A stretch of DNA of 40,800 bases from Blastocladiella britannica (lineage: Eukaryota > Blastocladiomycota > Blastocladiomycetes > Blastocladiales > Blastocladiaceae), in the NCBI GenBank assembly GCA_025349905.2, contig MU624613.1:1-40800 (forward strand), read 5' to 3'. This document shows positions 30,497 to 40,800 of this stretch, in pieces. Made by a program: the position numbers and the translations under genes. Every line of letters begins with the position of its first letter. Position 1 is the first letter of the stretch. The notes below the pieces were generated by a model. That model saw only the letters and a program-made list of their open reading frames with translations. It did no database searches and had not been told where the DNA came from.

Positions 30497-31786
30497 ATGG
30501 AACAGTCGCCCACCACCTTCGCGCCAGCGGACCGCATTCATGCTCCAGGAAAACTGCGCTCGTTCTTTGAGCACATTCGCGCCGACGGCCCACCGGCACC
30601 TCCGCCCGGCCCGCGTAAACCCGGTGCATTTGGTCCACCGCCTCCACTTCACCCTCCGTCCTCGGACACGCAATCGCAGCATGGAAGCAATGGCGGCGCC
30701 GGACAATCGATTCACTTACAGTACGAGCGGCTGATTGGTAAGAAACCGTTGTCGCCGCGCCGGCTGCGCGAATCTGAGCGCGCCGACGCTACTCGAGCAG
30801 CACTGGCAGCAACCGCTCCGACTCCGTCTGGCCGCCGATCCAGGCCCGGAGGCGATGGTCCTGCTACTAATGGCCGCCGGGCTACCTCGTACGGCGGCGG
30901 CGGCGGAACTAGTGGAACTCCGGGAGGGGCATGGACGCCGAGCGGGGGAGGACATCCGGCGGCAGGGGCTGGGTCGCGGTCACGGAAGGCCTCGGGCGTT
31001 TCGCTGGCAGCACCAAAACTCACCTCCATTGTCCCACGATCGCGACCGTTGCTGGGGGGTAGCATTCCTGATCTCGCAGCCAATTCGCCACCACGCGCGG
31101 GAACCAGCGCAAAGCATGGCCGTCGGAAATCAGCAGCACAAACGTTTGACGCGAGCGCGATTCCGGCCAGCGTCGCCTACGACAACCAAGAACCGTACCG
31201 GTACCCGCAGTCGCAAAGTCCCGGAGCCTATTCACCCACAACGACAATGGCAATGGTGAATACGGTGGCCGCGCCCATGACGCCAGTGGGTCTGGCTCCT
31301 TCTACGCTCAGCAAAATCCGTGCTACTCCAACGCCCACGTCGAGGCAGATCCCTGTGGCGGCCGCCAAGCAGCCAGTCGCTGTTCAACACAACGAGGGAA
31401 CGGTTCGATCTGCCAAGGGTGCACCAGCGCCCAAGTCGGCGCCAAAACCGCAACCGGCAAAGAAAATGCCATCAGCATCCTCTTCACCACCACCACCGCC
31501 ACCACAGCATCAACAGCTACAGCAACCTGAACCATCACCTCAGAGCGAAGAGCATGCCCCGCCGTCCATGTCAGAGCTGCTGACGGGGCAGCTTGCACCT
31601 TGTCTCCACTGTGGAAGGACGTTCGCCACCGACCGCGTCGCCCGCCACAGCGCCGTGTGCCCGCAAAACCCCGATGCCCCGCTCGCAAAGCGAACTCCCA
31701 TGGATCTGACGGCGCAGCGCAAGGAGCAAATTGCGAAGGAAAACGGCGTGGTGCCGGTCAAGGCAGCGCCGAGAAAGAGAAAATGA
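30497..31786 (+). CDS. Disordered protein with C2HC zinc finger (ZC2HC1 type)
   Basis: One exon, 429 aa. Nearly all of it is Pro/Ala/Ser/Gly-rich and probably disordered, with Arg/Ser patches (GRRSRPGGDG, GRRKSAAQTFDAS) and a poly-Pro/Gln stretch. Near residue 380 one C2HC-type zinc knuckle is clear: PCLHCGRTFATDRVARHSAVC, with spacing C-x2-C-x12-H-x4-C. It is followed by a basic tail ending APRKRK. This finger is the zf-C2HC_2 kind found in ZC2HC1 proteins. A second knuckle, usual in that family, is not visible. Function is unknown. The stop converges with the dynein-tail gene, 53 bp away. Confidence 0.75.
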   Translation: MEQSPTTFAPADRIHAPGKLRSFFEHIRADGPPAPPPGPRKPGAFGPPPPLHPPSSDTQSQHGSNGGAGQSIHLQYERLIGKKPLSPRRLRESERADATRAALAATAPTPSGRRSRPGGDGPATNGRRATSYGGGGGTSGTPGGAWTPSGGGHPAAGAGSRSRKASGVSLAAPKLTSIVPRSRPLLGGSIPDLAANSPPRAGTSAKHGRRKSAAQTFDASAIPASVAYDNQEPYRYPQSQSPGAYSPTTTMAMVNTVAAPMTPVGLAPSTLSKIRATPTPTSRQIPVAAAKQPVAVQHNEGTVRSAKGAPAPKSAPKPQPAKKMPSASSSPPPPPPQHQQLQQPEPSPQSEEHAPPSMSELLTGQLAPCLHCGRTFATDRVARHSAVCPQNPDAPLAKRTPMDLTAQRKEQIAKENGVVPVKAAPRKRK

Positions 31787-31839
31787 CCATCGACCAAGGT
31801 TGAAGGAGACAATATTGTAAAGGTATAAAATGAATGTAA

Positions 31840-34800
31840 TTAGTCAAGCACAATGGACCGACGCGAGGCATTCTGCAAGCTCTCGCAAAACGATTCGGGT
31901 GTCCACCCGCGCGGAACAGCCAGAACCAGCTTGGTGAGCGGTACTTCGCCGTCGGCAGGGGTCAAGAAAATCGAAACGCAGCTCTGGGCCATGAGCTGCG
32001 CCTCGAGAGCAGGGTCACTGGCGCACTCGTCCAGCGGCGCCGCGCAGTAGTAAAATACGTTTCCGTGTCGCGTGTGCCAGATGCCGCGACGCACTGCTGC
32101 GTTTCCACATACGGTGGATATGGAAGGTCCGTTTGTACTGGCGGCGTTGAGATCGTCGGCGCTGGTGCGAGGTTGGGGGTGTGTTACGGTCGTAGGTAAG
32201 AGTAGACTGCTGCCAGCAGTAATCGACGAAGCCAAAGCGGTGGCAGGAACAGCAGCACCACCTCCAGCTGGGACCGTCAAAAAAGTAGATGATGCCGGGG
32301 GTGCTCCGCGCTGAAGTGCCGAGTTGTTGGACGCTTTGCCTGCCTTTTCAAGAGAAATTGCCGCCTGGGAGGCGCCAGTTGTCTGCCCAAGCGTCCTTGC
32401 GCCGTTCCACGTCAACCACTCGACCTCCCGCGAGAGGTATCGCCGCGCATCGGGCGGCCGAGCCTGCACTTGCGCAATGCGGTCGTACGGGATGGTGACC
32501 GTCCATCGTCGGGCAGCGGCAGCGGTGTTGGCGGCCGTCTGGGCCGCCGCCGACGTCTTGAGACCGGCCAAGACGGTCGGCGGAGCGGCCGACCACAGGG
32601 GCGGTCCGCTCGGGTTGGCTTCGCAGTGGAGTGAGTTGGCGCGCAGCGAGATAAATAGCGCGTCCTGGCCCTGTGGAATGTCGGGCTCGCTGACGGCGGC
32701 CTTGAGCTCTGACGCGCTCTTGTCAAAGCTGCGCATCCGCGACCCGCGCAGCTGCTGCGGCTCCATGGTCAGCGTCGGCCGTAACCCGTCATTGAGCTCC
32801 ATTGGCATGTCCCACAACTCCCATCCGACCAACCGGTGCGGGCCAGAGCCTACGAGCAAAACATCGGCGAGCAAATCCAACTTGAGCGCGAGAACTTGTT
32901 CCAGCATGAGCAACTCCAGGTCGTGCGCGGCAAGGCCAATGCGCTTCGTGATTTGAAACCAGTGCCGCATGGCCAAATGGGGCGACGAGAGCGCGTACAA
33001 CGTCGGCCACTGGACCGCCAGCGCCGCGATCGGGTTGAATACCTCGCCGAGCAACCGAAGCGCGCTCGAGTCGCCCTCGTGCTCGGCCGCGAGGTGGCGG
33101 ATCTGCGAGCGCCACTTTTGGAGCGTCGCACCGAGCTGTTCGCGCGGGAGCGACGTGAAAAACGCCTTGCGCCATTCCGCCAGCTGGTCCTGCACCGCAA
33201 CCGTCAGATTCCACAACTGCTCGTATCGCTTAACATCGCCCGTGAGTTCGCGCACTTGATTCCAATCGCAAAACGGCAAATCTCCCGGCTCGTCGCCGGC
33301 CGCAATGTCGCGCTGGATCTTGGTGAACTGCGCGACCTCGGCCTCGAGCTTGGCGACCCGCACGCTCAGCACCGCGACCCGACGTGCGGTGGCCGGCGCG
33401 GTGGCCGAGGAGCTGATCATGGCGATTTCCTTGAGCTCGTCGTAGTGCGCATCGACCGAGAAATTGATGTGGTCGTTGGCGACCTGGATGCGGCTCAGCA
33501 TCTCTGCTCGCGCACGCTGGAGCTCGTGCTGCGCAAGTTCCCACTCCCACCGCACGCGACGCTCGCTGCCCATGGCAGTCCAGTACGTGGCCGACTGCTC
33601 ATCGGATATGTCCACTCCGTGCGAATAACATATCTCCCACCAGCGAGCGAGGCGCACCCCACGTGCCAGGTACGCGTATTCCTCTTCCCGTGCTGAAAAT
33701 GCTTTGAGTGTGGCCCACAGACTGGACTTGGTCGGGAGGCCAGCAATGCACAGGTTCTCGATTGCGTGATCGACGAGGGCCGCGAGTCGTGAGCTCTCGA
33801 GAGCAAACGCGGAGTGAAGGAGTTGCACCGTTCGCGCATGGCAGGCCAGCCAGTGGGCGCGCAGTGTCCGCATCACTGTCCCGCTGCGCAAGGTAATGCA
33901 GGGAAAAGCGTCCGCCTTGTGCAGCGACGCAAATAGGACAGCCTTGCAAGTATCAAGTCGAGCGAGAAGGGTGGCCGAGACTTGCAGTGCCTGCTCGCAC
34001 CATTCGATTGATCGCTCACCGCTACTGTCGCTTTCCAATACCGGGATGGCAGCGAACGCGGCTTCAAATGTCATGAGCCAGGTGGCGGGCTGCAAAGCAG
34101 TCATCGTGTGCTCGAAGGAGGCATACGCACGATCAAGCAAGTCGAGGAGGGGCTTGCTGTCAGGAACGCTCCATGCAGCAACGTCGGCTGGGGTGGTGAC
34201 AGTGGCGCCAGCAGGAGTGATCGACCCACAGTTCTCGGTATTCGGCGTGCGCTGAGAAGAAAAGGGCGACCACGACTCTAGGCCGCGCGAGATAACGTGC
34301 GCGAGGTCCGTCGCTAGAGTGCGGGCGCGTTGGAGGGGAGGATCAAACTCGAGCACATCGCCGTTGAGCACAATCTCGATGCTGATTCGCGGTGCGTCCC
34401 GAGCAAAAGTAAAGTCGGTGACGTGCGCGCCACACTCGGCAAGCAACCGGGCATGAAACTCGCGAATCGCGTCCTCCAAAATGGTGGTCACGAGGTGATC
34501 GACAAGACGCAGGGCATGCGTAAACGCGCTCCCAAGGCACGGAATGGTTGCAACGTGGGACTGGGCTGCCTTGCGCCATGCTTGGAGCGCATCGAGGAGG
34601 CGGGACGCATGGCCCATCAGCATGGCGTGCAAGTGGCCCATGGGCACGCCATGCTCTACGGCCGGCGGGAATGGAAGCGACGCTTGGATGCAGTCGAGCA
34701 ATGTGGCTCGAATTTGGGTGACGAGCGCCCACGCTCCCGGCCAAGCAACCACCGTTTTGCTCGTCGGCAAGTAGTCGGTGGCCACAATGCATCCGTGCTG

Positions 34801-35717
34801 GAAATCGGGAATGTGCAGGATTGATGGCCCATCCATTGCTGCTTGCTTCATGGCAAACGACCAGTGCGATTGGAAATCTTGCAACACATATGCCCAGTCG
34901 GCATCCGTCGGTGATTTGGACGCTCCCCAGAGCTGGGGCATTGCTTTGGCGCGCGACACGATTTGGGCGGCGAGCAGAGCTGGAAAAACGGTCGGCGCGG
35001 TCGTGCGAACGGCGGCAATTTGCCACCAGTGGTACACGGCATCGCTCCACAGAGTCTGTTGGTCAATGGCAGCCGCTCGTCGCGCGGTAAACTCGTGGGC
35101 CGTGTCCCATGAGTCAAAGCAAAGATTGATCCGATACACCCACTTTTTCCTGCTCTCTTTTCCGTGCCAGTAAATCAAGAATCGCCCAGCTTCGGGGTCA
35201 AATGAAACGACTCGGCAGGGTTCCCAGTCGGACGGCCATTTCGGATTCGCAGAGTCGACAAGAAGCGATCGCCCAGAAATTTGCTCTTCAGCATGGACGG
35301 GCCAGTTCGGGATTCCAGGCGGCGCATCATCGGTGTGGTATCCATCGAATATGTGCAAAGAGGGCTGTTGTACAAGTCCATACTGGCGAAGAAATGTTGG
35401 GTCGAGGTCTGGAGCAGGCTATTCTTAACTTGATGTGAATGTTGATTCAATTTGTCTGCATAAATAAAATGTACCGAGCTGTAATCGGATACGGGTCGCG
35501 AAACGAGCTTGGGCTTTGACACGGGTGATACCGTCGCAATGGCAACGGTTTCGAGAGTGGGATCCCTGGTGGTGCCAGTTGACGAAGGCGTATCAGGGCA
35601 TAACCAATCCAATTTCGTGTCGGGAACAAATTTCGAGGTCGCTAGGCGCCGGGACGTTGCAGACAGCGGCCGCTTTTTTGGTTTTTGGGTGGAGCTGCTG
35701 CTGTTGGACGCCAGCAT
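31840..35717 (-). CDS. Dynein heavy-chain tail/linker protein lacking a motor
   Basis: Two exons, 35717-35475 and 35418-31840, with a 56-nt phase-0 intron, give 1273 aa. After a short basic Ser/Lys-rich N-terminus, exon 2 opens with DPTFLRQYGLVQQPSLHIFD and the axonemal-dynein N-terminal module WEPCRVVSFDPEAGRFLIYW, then KKWVYRINLCFDSWD (about residue 170). A long helical tail follows. Near 800-920 it has DHC_N2 linker features: QLWNLTVAVQDQLAEWRKAF and LYALSSPHLAMRHWFQITKR. Where a dynein would continue through the linker into AAA1-AAA6, the protein instead has a ~340-residue Ala/Ser/Thr-rich C-terminus (ALFISLRANSLHCEANPSG; TKLVLAVPRGWTPESF) and a TAA at 31840. No P-loop is encoded downstream, where a convergent gene begins 53 bp away. 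Probably an axonemal structural or regulatory protein; function is inferred. Confidence 0.8.
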
Positions 35718-35942
35718 CTTTGTAACTGGGAAATCGGATCCGTAATGACTCTCTTTCAAAGGGCAACTTGGAAAAAATGCCGACAATCTTGCTAGCGCAA
35801 GTGACCGACATGATTCTTGTGACGGCGCTGCGCACAAGTACGCGCGCAACTTGGATCCGGCTAACTCTGCCTACCCAACCTCAAACAAACATGAAACAAA
35901 ATATCATTCAGTCTGCTATATTCACAAAAAAATTAAAAACAA

Positions 35943-38624
35943 TCACGCCTTGGGCCCAGTCTTGGCCATTCTTCGCCCCGATCCGGGCGGCTTTCCAGAG
36001 TCACCGCCGCCCACGGGCCGTGCCTTGACGGCGGGCACCGCTACCGGTGCCACAAGAACTGCTGCTGCTGCACCGCCAACTGGCGGTTCGTCCGCGCCAT
36101 CATGGACCGTTCCGTCATCCGTGGCAGCAACATCGCCGCCGGACGCGGATGCCGGGTTGCGACCGCTGCGGCGACTTGATCCATGCGGAGTTGCCGAAGT
36201 CGCTCCCGACGACGCCACCGCCGACCCAGACGCCCCGTTCGCGGCGTTCGAGTTGGTGGTGAGCAGCGGCGAGTTAGTGTAAGTCGGAATCACCTCGCCG
36301 GGAGGGTACACTTTGGTGATTTTGCCGACGCCCTTGGTGCGGCCCTCGCGGAACAGCACGCGCGAACCCTCGCGAATGTACTCGGGGTGCGACAGGAACT
36401 TGAACCGCACGAGTGCGCGCTCGCCCGACCGCAGGACCGGCGTGTTCATGTCCACCAGCGCCACCGTCTGCCGGACATTGCCTGCATGCAGCATCGCCTG
36501 GTACTTGGTGGCAATGGTGGTCTGGTGCAGCAGCACCATCACCTCGGCCTCGAACTCGCGGACGGCCACCGGGTGCGCGGCCGGGGAGACCAGGACCATG
36601 CCCTTGCGCAGCTGCGCGCGCTTGATGCGCTTGAGCGCAAACGAAGCCGAGTGGCCCGCAGACGCTACGGGAACCGGGCACCGCTTGATGTGAATGCCCT
36701 TGACCTGGGTCGGGACAAAGACTCCGAGCTTGTCCGGGCCCAGCAGCACCGTGTCGCCCACATGAACCGTGCCGCTCAGCAGCGTGCCCGACACCACCGT
36801 ACCCACCCCGGGAACCGAAAACGTCTCGGTGATCTGGTACTCGACCGGCTTGGTGGTGTCGTACTTGGTCATGAGTGGCAGCAGGTTGAGGAAGTGCCGC
36901 AGCACCGGCAAGCCCATACCGGTGACATTCGAGACCAGGAAGATCGGGCAGATGCGGTCCGACACGAACGCCGAGCACACGCGGACGGCGTCCTCCATGT
37001 CGCGGACAAACATAGGGATCTTGCGGCAGCCGGGGGACTTGAGGATCTTGAGCAGCTGCTTGAGCGTCGCCTCGAGGACGTTGGCCGGGCACATGTCGAT
37101 CTTGGTGACGACAATCTTTTATTATTATTTTAGTAGTGAGTTGAGTATGGCGAAAAGATGAAGAAAAAATACAAGAAGCATACCATAACCGGGACGTTGA
37201 GAGCCAGGCAAAGGCCGAGATGCTCCTTGGTCATACCGATAGCGCCCATGTTGGCGCCGACCATGAGGCACGAAAAGTCCGGCGCGGCGCCGGCAAGCCC
37301 AAACATGGTGGTCTTGAGGTACTTTTCGTGGCCAGCAAGATCAATGTACGTGATGACCTTGGCGGACGCCTGCACAATCTCGTCCCATCCAATCTTGCGG
37401 GACAGGCCGTTGCCAGCGATGATGGTGGCGGCCGACTCGTCGGCATCGGCGGGGGCGCCAGCGACCAGCGGAGCGCCGGCCACGTCCAGGACCGGGTTGG
37501 CCACCACGCCCACCTGGCGGCCGCGCGAGTCAAAGCCCATGCACTCCATTCCGAGCGAGGACGTGCGGCCCGTGTCCAGCTCGTGCTTGTGCTTGAACAG
37601 CACCGCGCGGGCCTTGCCGCGGCCATTGTCGAGCGCGTTGCGCGTCAGCACCCCGAGCATCGTGGACTTGCCCGCGTCCACGTTGCCGCACACCGCTACG
37701 CGCACCTCCATGATGTCCTCCACCTTGGCCGGCTGCCGGCGCACCAGAAAGTACGCGCACCGGTTGGCCGAGTCGTACTTGGTTACTGGTGGCGGCGGGA
37801 TCGTCGCCGTAACGGTGGCGGTGCCATCCTCCGCAGAGGTAGCAGCAGTGGCGGTAGCGGTGGTGGGGAGCAGCGCGTCAAAGGTCTGCAGGGTGGTATG
37901 GTTGGCCGTCTTCTCGCCAATGTAGGTCACGTCGGCGCCGAGGTGCGTCGAGGCAATGCGCTGCAGGGTGTCGTGCGCAGCGGTGAGCTCGGCGTCGGTC
38001 AGCTTGAGGGACGAGCCGTCTTCGTCTGATTTATCGTTTTTATTAGTTGGTTCATATTTTGATTTGGGAGCCTTCCGGTTCGGGCAGGTGGGTGGGGAGG
38101 GAGACATCCATCCCGTTGACGACATCCACTAGCAGTCCGCCCGAAGAAAAAAAAGTGAAAAAGAAGAACGTACCATCGAGCACGCCAATCTCGAGAACGC
38201 ACTCGCCACGGCCGGCGTCGATGCGCGCCGACAGATCGCGCTGGAGATCGGCCGAGTCCTCGTGAGTCGGGGTCAGCAGTTTCCGGCGCTCGCGGGCAAT
38301 CCTTGCGGCGGTGGCGGTGGCGGCGGCGGACGCGGCCGACGTGGGCGAGAGCGGATCCTCGGTACCCGCAAAAAGAGCGGCCAGCGCATCGTCGTGGCCC
38401 GTTACTGCTGCTCCTACGCCGGCGGTGGTGGTCCCTCCTGCTCCTGCTCCGGCGAGCGACAGAGCTAGATCCAGATCACGGGCGAGATCCGCGGCAGCAT
38501 GGCGGTGGGTGTCGTTGGTGGCCAGATCGTCCAGGTGCGATGCGAGCGACGCTGCTAGCGCCGAGGCATCGTGGTTAATGGTAGCCGCTGCGGCGGTGGT
38601 TGCGTGCTTTCGTCGTGGGGGCAT
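35943..38624 (-). CDS. GTPBP1: GTPBP1/GTPBP2-type translational GTPase
   Basis: Exons 38624-38174, 38025-37184 and 37115-35943 (phases 1 and 0) encode 821 aa. The N-terminal ~150 residues are Ala/Thr/Asp-rich. Exon 2 carries the pre-domain and the G domain: P-loop [16 protein letters not shown] (~residue 260), the switch region [17 protein letters not shown] and G3 [18 protein letters not shown]. Exon 3 opens with G4 [10 protein letters not shown], then beta-barrel domains II and III ([53 protein letters not shown]). GTPBP1 is an EF-Tu/eRF3-like GTPase that delivers aminoacyl-tRNA to stalled ribosomes and promotes mRNA decay by the exosome. The Asn/Ala/Ser/Gly-rich C-terminus ends in a basic [13 protein letters not shown] tail. 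All GTPase motifs look functional. Confidence 0.92.
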
Positions 38625-39110
38625 TTTGCTTTATTCAATAGCGATTTCTGGGATTTCAGACGAGGCGAGTCGTTGGGGCAAACTGATGAATTGTGAAAGA
38701 AAAAAGAGTGGTTCGTGAGAGGCGTCGTTTCTCTTTTGAATTGAACGAAAGGAGGAAGTGTGGTCAGGAGTGGTCAATCGAATCAGCTTCACGTGTTGCC
38801 TCATAAAAAGTAGCGAAGAAAAATGGTTGTGCGTCATCCGGCGTGTGCAAATTTTTGCAACACGGCACAAAAGAGTCAAGGCACGCCGAAGTGATCTGAG
38901 ACTGTTTTTGCGGAATAGACCCTGGGTCTCTACTTTGCCAGCCAATGTTCCGCTCAAGGCGCAACGGAAGATATGCAACCTCAAGTTCTACTTGGCGGCG
39001 TATAATTTTTAAATCCAAGTAGAAATGGTACGCAAATTTTTGCATATTTATACTTCCCGCCTGTAATCACGCGTTGTGTTACCACCAATTCCGCATTACA
39101 TTTCCACATT
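38625..39110. other. Intergenic, upstream of GTPBP1
   Basis: Nearly 490 bases, the longest empty gap in the window and notably AT-richer than its surroundings. It holds the GTPBP1 promoter side (left) and the PEMT 3' side (right). Weak open frames here have no ATG or family resemblance. Two copies of a near-palindromic motif are listed separately. No tRNA was seen. Confidence 0.4.
38846..39044. repeat. Pair of GCAAATTTTTGCA near-palindromes
   Basis: The 13-base motif GCAAATTTTTGCA occurs at about 38847-38859 and again at about 39032-39044. Each is nearly self-complementary (GCAAA / TTTGC arms). They may be protein-binding sites or chance in AT-rich DNA. Confidence 0.35.
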
Positions 39111-39832
39111 CTACTGCTTCTTGGCACGCTTGGCATCGCGCTCGGCGTAGATCTGGCCTGTAAATGGTCTATTTGAAATAATGGATCTTAGTTGGTTTTG
39201 GACGCGATACAAAAAATTTAAACGCATACCCTTCATATGCAAGTGCTGCCTGGTACACGATCCACACCCAGACCGAAATGACGAGTCCGGCCGGAGATTG
39301 TTTCCTACAACAACAACAACGCCAATAAGGTTACACAATAATGAAAGAGACATAACTATAAAAAAACGGACCACAACGCGGTCGCAATAAAGCACATAAT
39401 CGATCCAGTGTACATGGGGTTCTCCATGGTGTTGAATGGGAACGCGGTGACGCGCTCCTCCATGAGGATCCCGCAGTAGTCGCCCAGGTACGTCCCCGTG
39501 ACGCCCAAACGCCACATGGAGCTCAGCACCAGCACGTTTCCGAGACCAAACAGCACGAGCGCCGCCGCCTGGACTGGCAAAGCGGAAAGCACATCCAGTT
39601 GCGGCTGGTGCTCGAGCGCCGCCGCGTACAGGTAATCGCGCAGCAGACCAAGCGTGAAGATCACAAACGCTAGCACGTAGCTCGCGTTGTGGTTGGACCC
39701 GGCCAGGCGCGTCAGGAAACGCGTGCGGTGCTCGCGACGAGCGACAATGTTCCACATGGTCGGGTTGAACGCAATCGACGCGACCGCGGCCCAGAATGAG
39801 GGTTGCGCGAGGTCGACGAGTTGCATGACCAT
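39111..39832 (-). CDS. OPI3: Phosphatidyl-N-methylethanolamine N-methyltransferase
   Basis: Exons 39832-39372, 39304-39230 and 39168-39111 (both introns phase 2) encode 197 aa, the usual length for the OPI3/PEMT family. Visible features: an N-terminal FNPTMWNIVARREHRTRFL, several membrane helices (ASYVLAFVIFTLGLL; VLFGLGNVLVLSSMW), the AdoMet/membrane motif GTYLGDYCGILMEERVTAFP, NTMENPMYTGS, and the C-terminal YEGPFTGQIYAERDAK. The enzyme carries out the last methylations of phosphatidylethanolamine to phosphatidylcholine in the ER/mitochondria-associated membrane, using S-adenosylmethionine. The 75-nt middle exon holds one transmembrane segment. Starts 139 bp downstream of the ARL6-like stop on the same strand. 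Confidence 0.92.
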
Positions 39833-39971
39833 TTTTTCAAGTATTTATGAATTGCTTTTTTAGAGGATGAGGACGGAGACGCCGACGAAAAATCATTCGG
39901 AAGAGATTATGCGCGGGCAGCGGTGGCCAAGGAATTTTGTCCACATTTTGGTCGTGCGTGGCATTTTTCGG

Positions 39972-40784
39972 TTACTCATCAAGGACGCCTGTCAAAGCGG
40001 AAAAGGTGAGCGCCATTGGACAGGTTGGAGATTGACAGGCCCAAAACGCACCTTCGAGCCACATCAGGCCCTCGGACACTCCGTGGCCTATTTCCGCGCT
40101 GCATCCACTGTATCCATACAAAAGGTAAATCATGGACCTTACTGAAGATAAAGACTTTCATACCACATGAACCAATTGCGATCCTTGAACGACTCCATGC
40201 CCACCAGCGTGGCAATTTCAACGGGACTCATTGGATCGCACCCGTCCATCTTGTTGCACAGGACCAGGACCGGTTGGCCATTGACGACGGCTATTGGTAT
40301 TTAACAAATTTAAAGAAGGAATAGATTGGGAACAATGAAGGCGTACATACAGCTGGTACGCATGATCTCGGCGAGCTCCCGCCGCACAATTTCGATACGA
40401 GTCCGATCAGTCGCATCCACCACGACAATGACCGCATCGGACGCCGGAATGTACATGAACCACAAGTGGCGCGTTGTAGGGTTCCCAGACATATCCATGA
40501 TCGCCAGCTTGAGCCTTACATTGGCGTGGATCCGAGTGTGGGGATGAGCCTTTATACTTTGAATTTATGAGGCAAATCCGGGGTCCGTGAGAAGGTAAAT
40601 AAGGTACTTGGAATCCGACCGTTGGCGGCGGTGGGGGTAATCTCTCATTGGTATGGGAATTGACACTGTCGTCGAGCCCATATACAAGTCGTCGCACCAG
40701 TGTCGATTTACCGGCCCCGTCCAGGCCCACTACAGTGCACTTGCGCTTGATGGGAAACATTGAATAAAAATTCCCACTGGCCAT
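39972..40784 (-). CDS. ARF-like small GTPase, ARL6/BBS3-like
   Basis: Exons 40784-40608, 40549-40351, 40290-40164, 40107-40052 and 39988-39972 (phases 0, 1, 2, 1) give 191 aa, normal for the ARF family. Motifs: P-loop VVGLDGAGKSTLVRRL, switch I Thr in PTVGFQ, G3 MDMSGNPTTRHLW, G4 VLVLCNKMDGCDP and G5 GCSAEIGHGV. DMSG at G3, the following LW, and MESFKDRNWF are closest to ARL6, the GTPase that recruits the BBSome to cilia. The usual G3 glutamine (DMSGQ) is Asn here. There is no Gly2 for myristoylation (the N-terminus is MASGNF), so membrane binding may rest on the N-terminal helix. The last exon is only 17 nt. Another ARL subtype cannot be excluded. Confidence 0.85.
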
Positions 40785-40800
40785 GGTCAATTTCCCAAAA

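Noticed and set aside
31840..31900. The dynein motor lost by a frameshift near the end of the tail gene
   Set aside because: No other frame downstream encodes linker or AAA sequence; a convergent gene occupies the DNA immediately after, and the C-terminal extension is already unlike dynein for about 340 residues.
36183..37133. A 316-codon plus-strand frame opposite GTPBP1
   Set aside because: His/Arg/Leu-rich antisense of a strongly conserved GTPase barrel; no family resemblance.
38758..39012. An 84-codon plus-strand frame in the gap upstream of GTPBP1
   Set aside because: No ATG start, no recognisable protein features, AT-rich composition.
1..40800. CRISPR arrays, insertion sequences, rRNA or tRNA genes
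   Set aside because: No regularly spaced direct repeats, transposase-like frames, terminal repeats, or tRNA-like clover-leaf with a TTCRA arm outside coding sequence were found by eye. A tRNA scan would settle the last point.

Overview
This is a compact, GC-rich eukaryotic nuclear segment. Spliceosomal introns are about 46-150 nt (GT..AG, several with a CTAAC-type branch site), intergenic gaps are often under 100 bp, and the gene set is fungal in character (MRPL1, ATP11, OPI3/PEMT, PGC1-like, folliculin, GTPBP1). Genes normally tied to cilia or flagella also occur: a ZSWIM2-like E3, an ARL6-like GTPase, a dynein heavy-chain tail protein and a giant helical CCDC180-like protein. Together with a class C GPCR and ankyrin-like proteins rich in 'EWWW' repeats, this suggests a zoosporic fungus, most likely Blastocladiomycota (Allomyces/Catenaria-like). 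That placement is inference.

Layout. 0.1-3.9 kb: multi-exon, low-complexity protein with WD40-like blades (+). 4.0-5.9 kb: intact WW/ankyrin-like repeat protein (-). 6.26-7.88 kb: broken pieces of the same family in opposite orientations. 7.93-9.07 kb: mitochondrial ribosomal protein uL1m (+, 4 exons). 9.23-13.46 kb: folliculin with a very large low-complexity insertion (-). 13.51-16.97 kb: ten-exon class C GPCR with a C-terminal PH-like domain (-). 17.04-22.63 kb: 1822-aa helical protein (+). 22.66-24.93 kb: SWIM-RING-ZZ-RING protein (-). 25.02-26.70 kb: HAD-like/Ham1-like fusion (+). 26.75-27.67 kb: F-box-like gene (+). 27.69-29.01 kb: ATP11 (-). 29.06-30.10 kb: glycerophosphodiester phosphodiesterase (-). 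30.50-31.79 kb: C2HC zinc-finger protein (+). 31.84-35.72 kb: motor-less dynein heavy-chain tail protein (-). 35.94-38.62 kb: GTPBP1-type GTPase (-). 39.11-39.83 kb: phospholipid methyltransferase (-). 39.97-40.78 kb: ARL6-like GTPase (-).

How genes relate. There is no operon logic, but several divergent pairs share very short promoters: GPCR / helical protein (69 bp), ZSWIM2-like / HAD-Ham1 (84 bp), ankyrin-like fragment / MRPL1 (50 bp). Mitochondrial functions (uL1m, ATP11, PGC1-like) and flagellar candidates are interspersed. The most notable items are the dynein tail without a motor, the GPCR-PH architecture, the folliculin expansion that keeps the GAP arginine, the HAD-Ham1 fusion, and the rearranged ankyrin-like cluster. 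Exon boundaries were derived by hand from splice signals, phase continuity and family similarity; the few I could not settle are stated.
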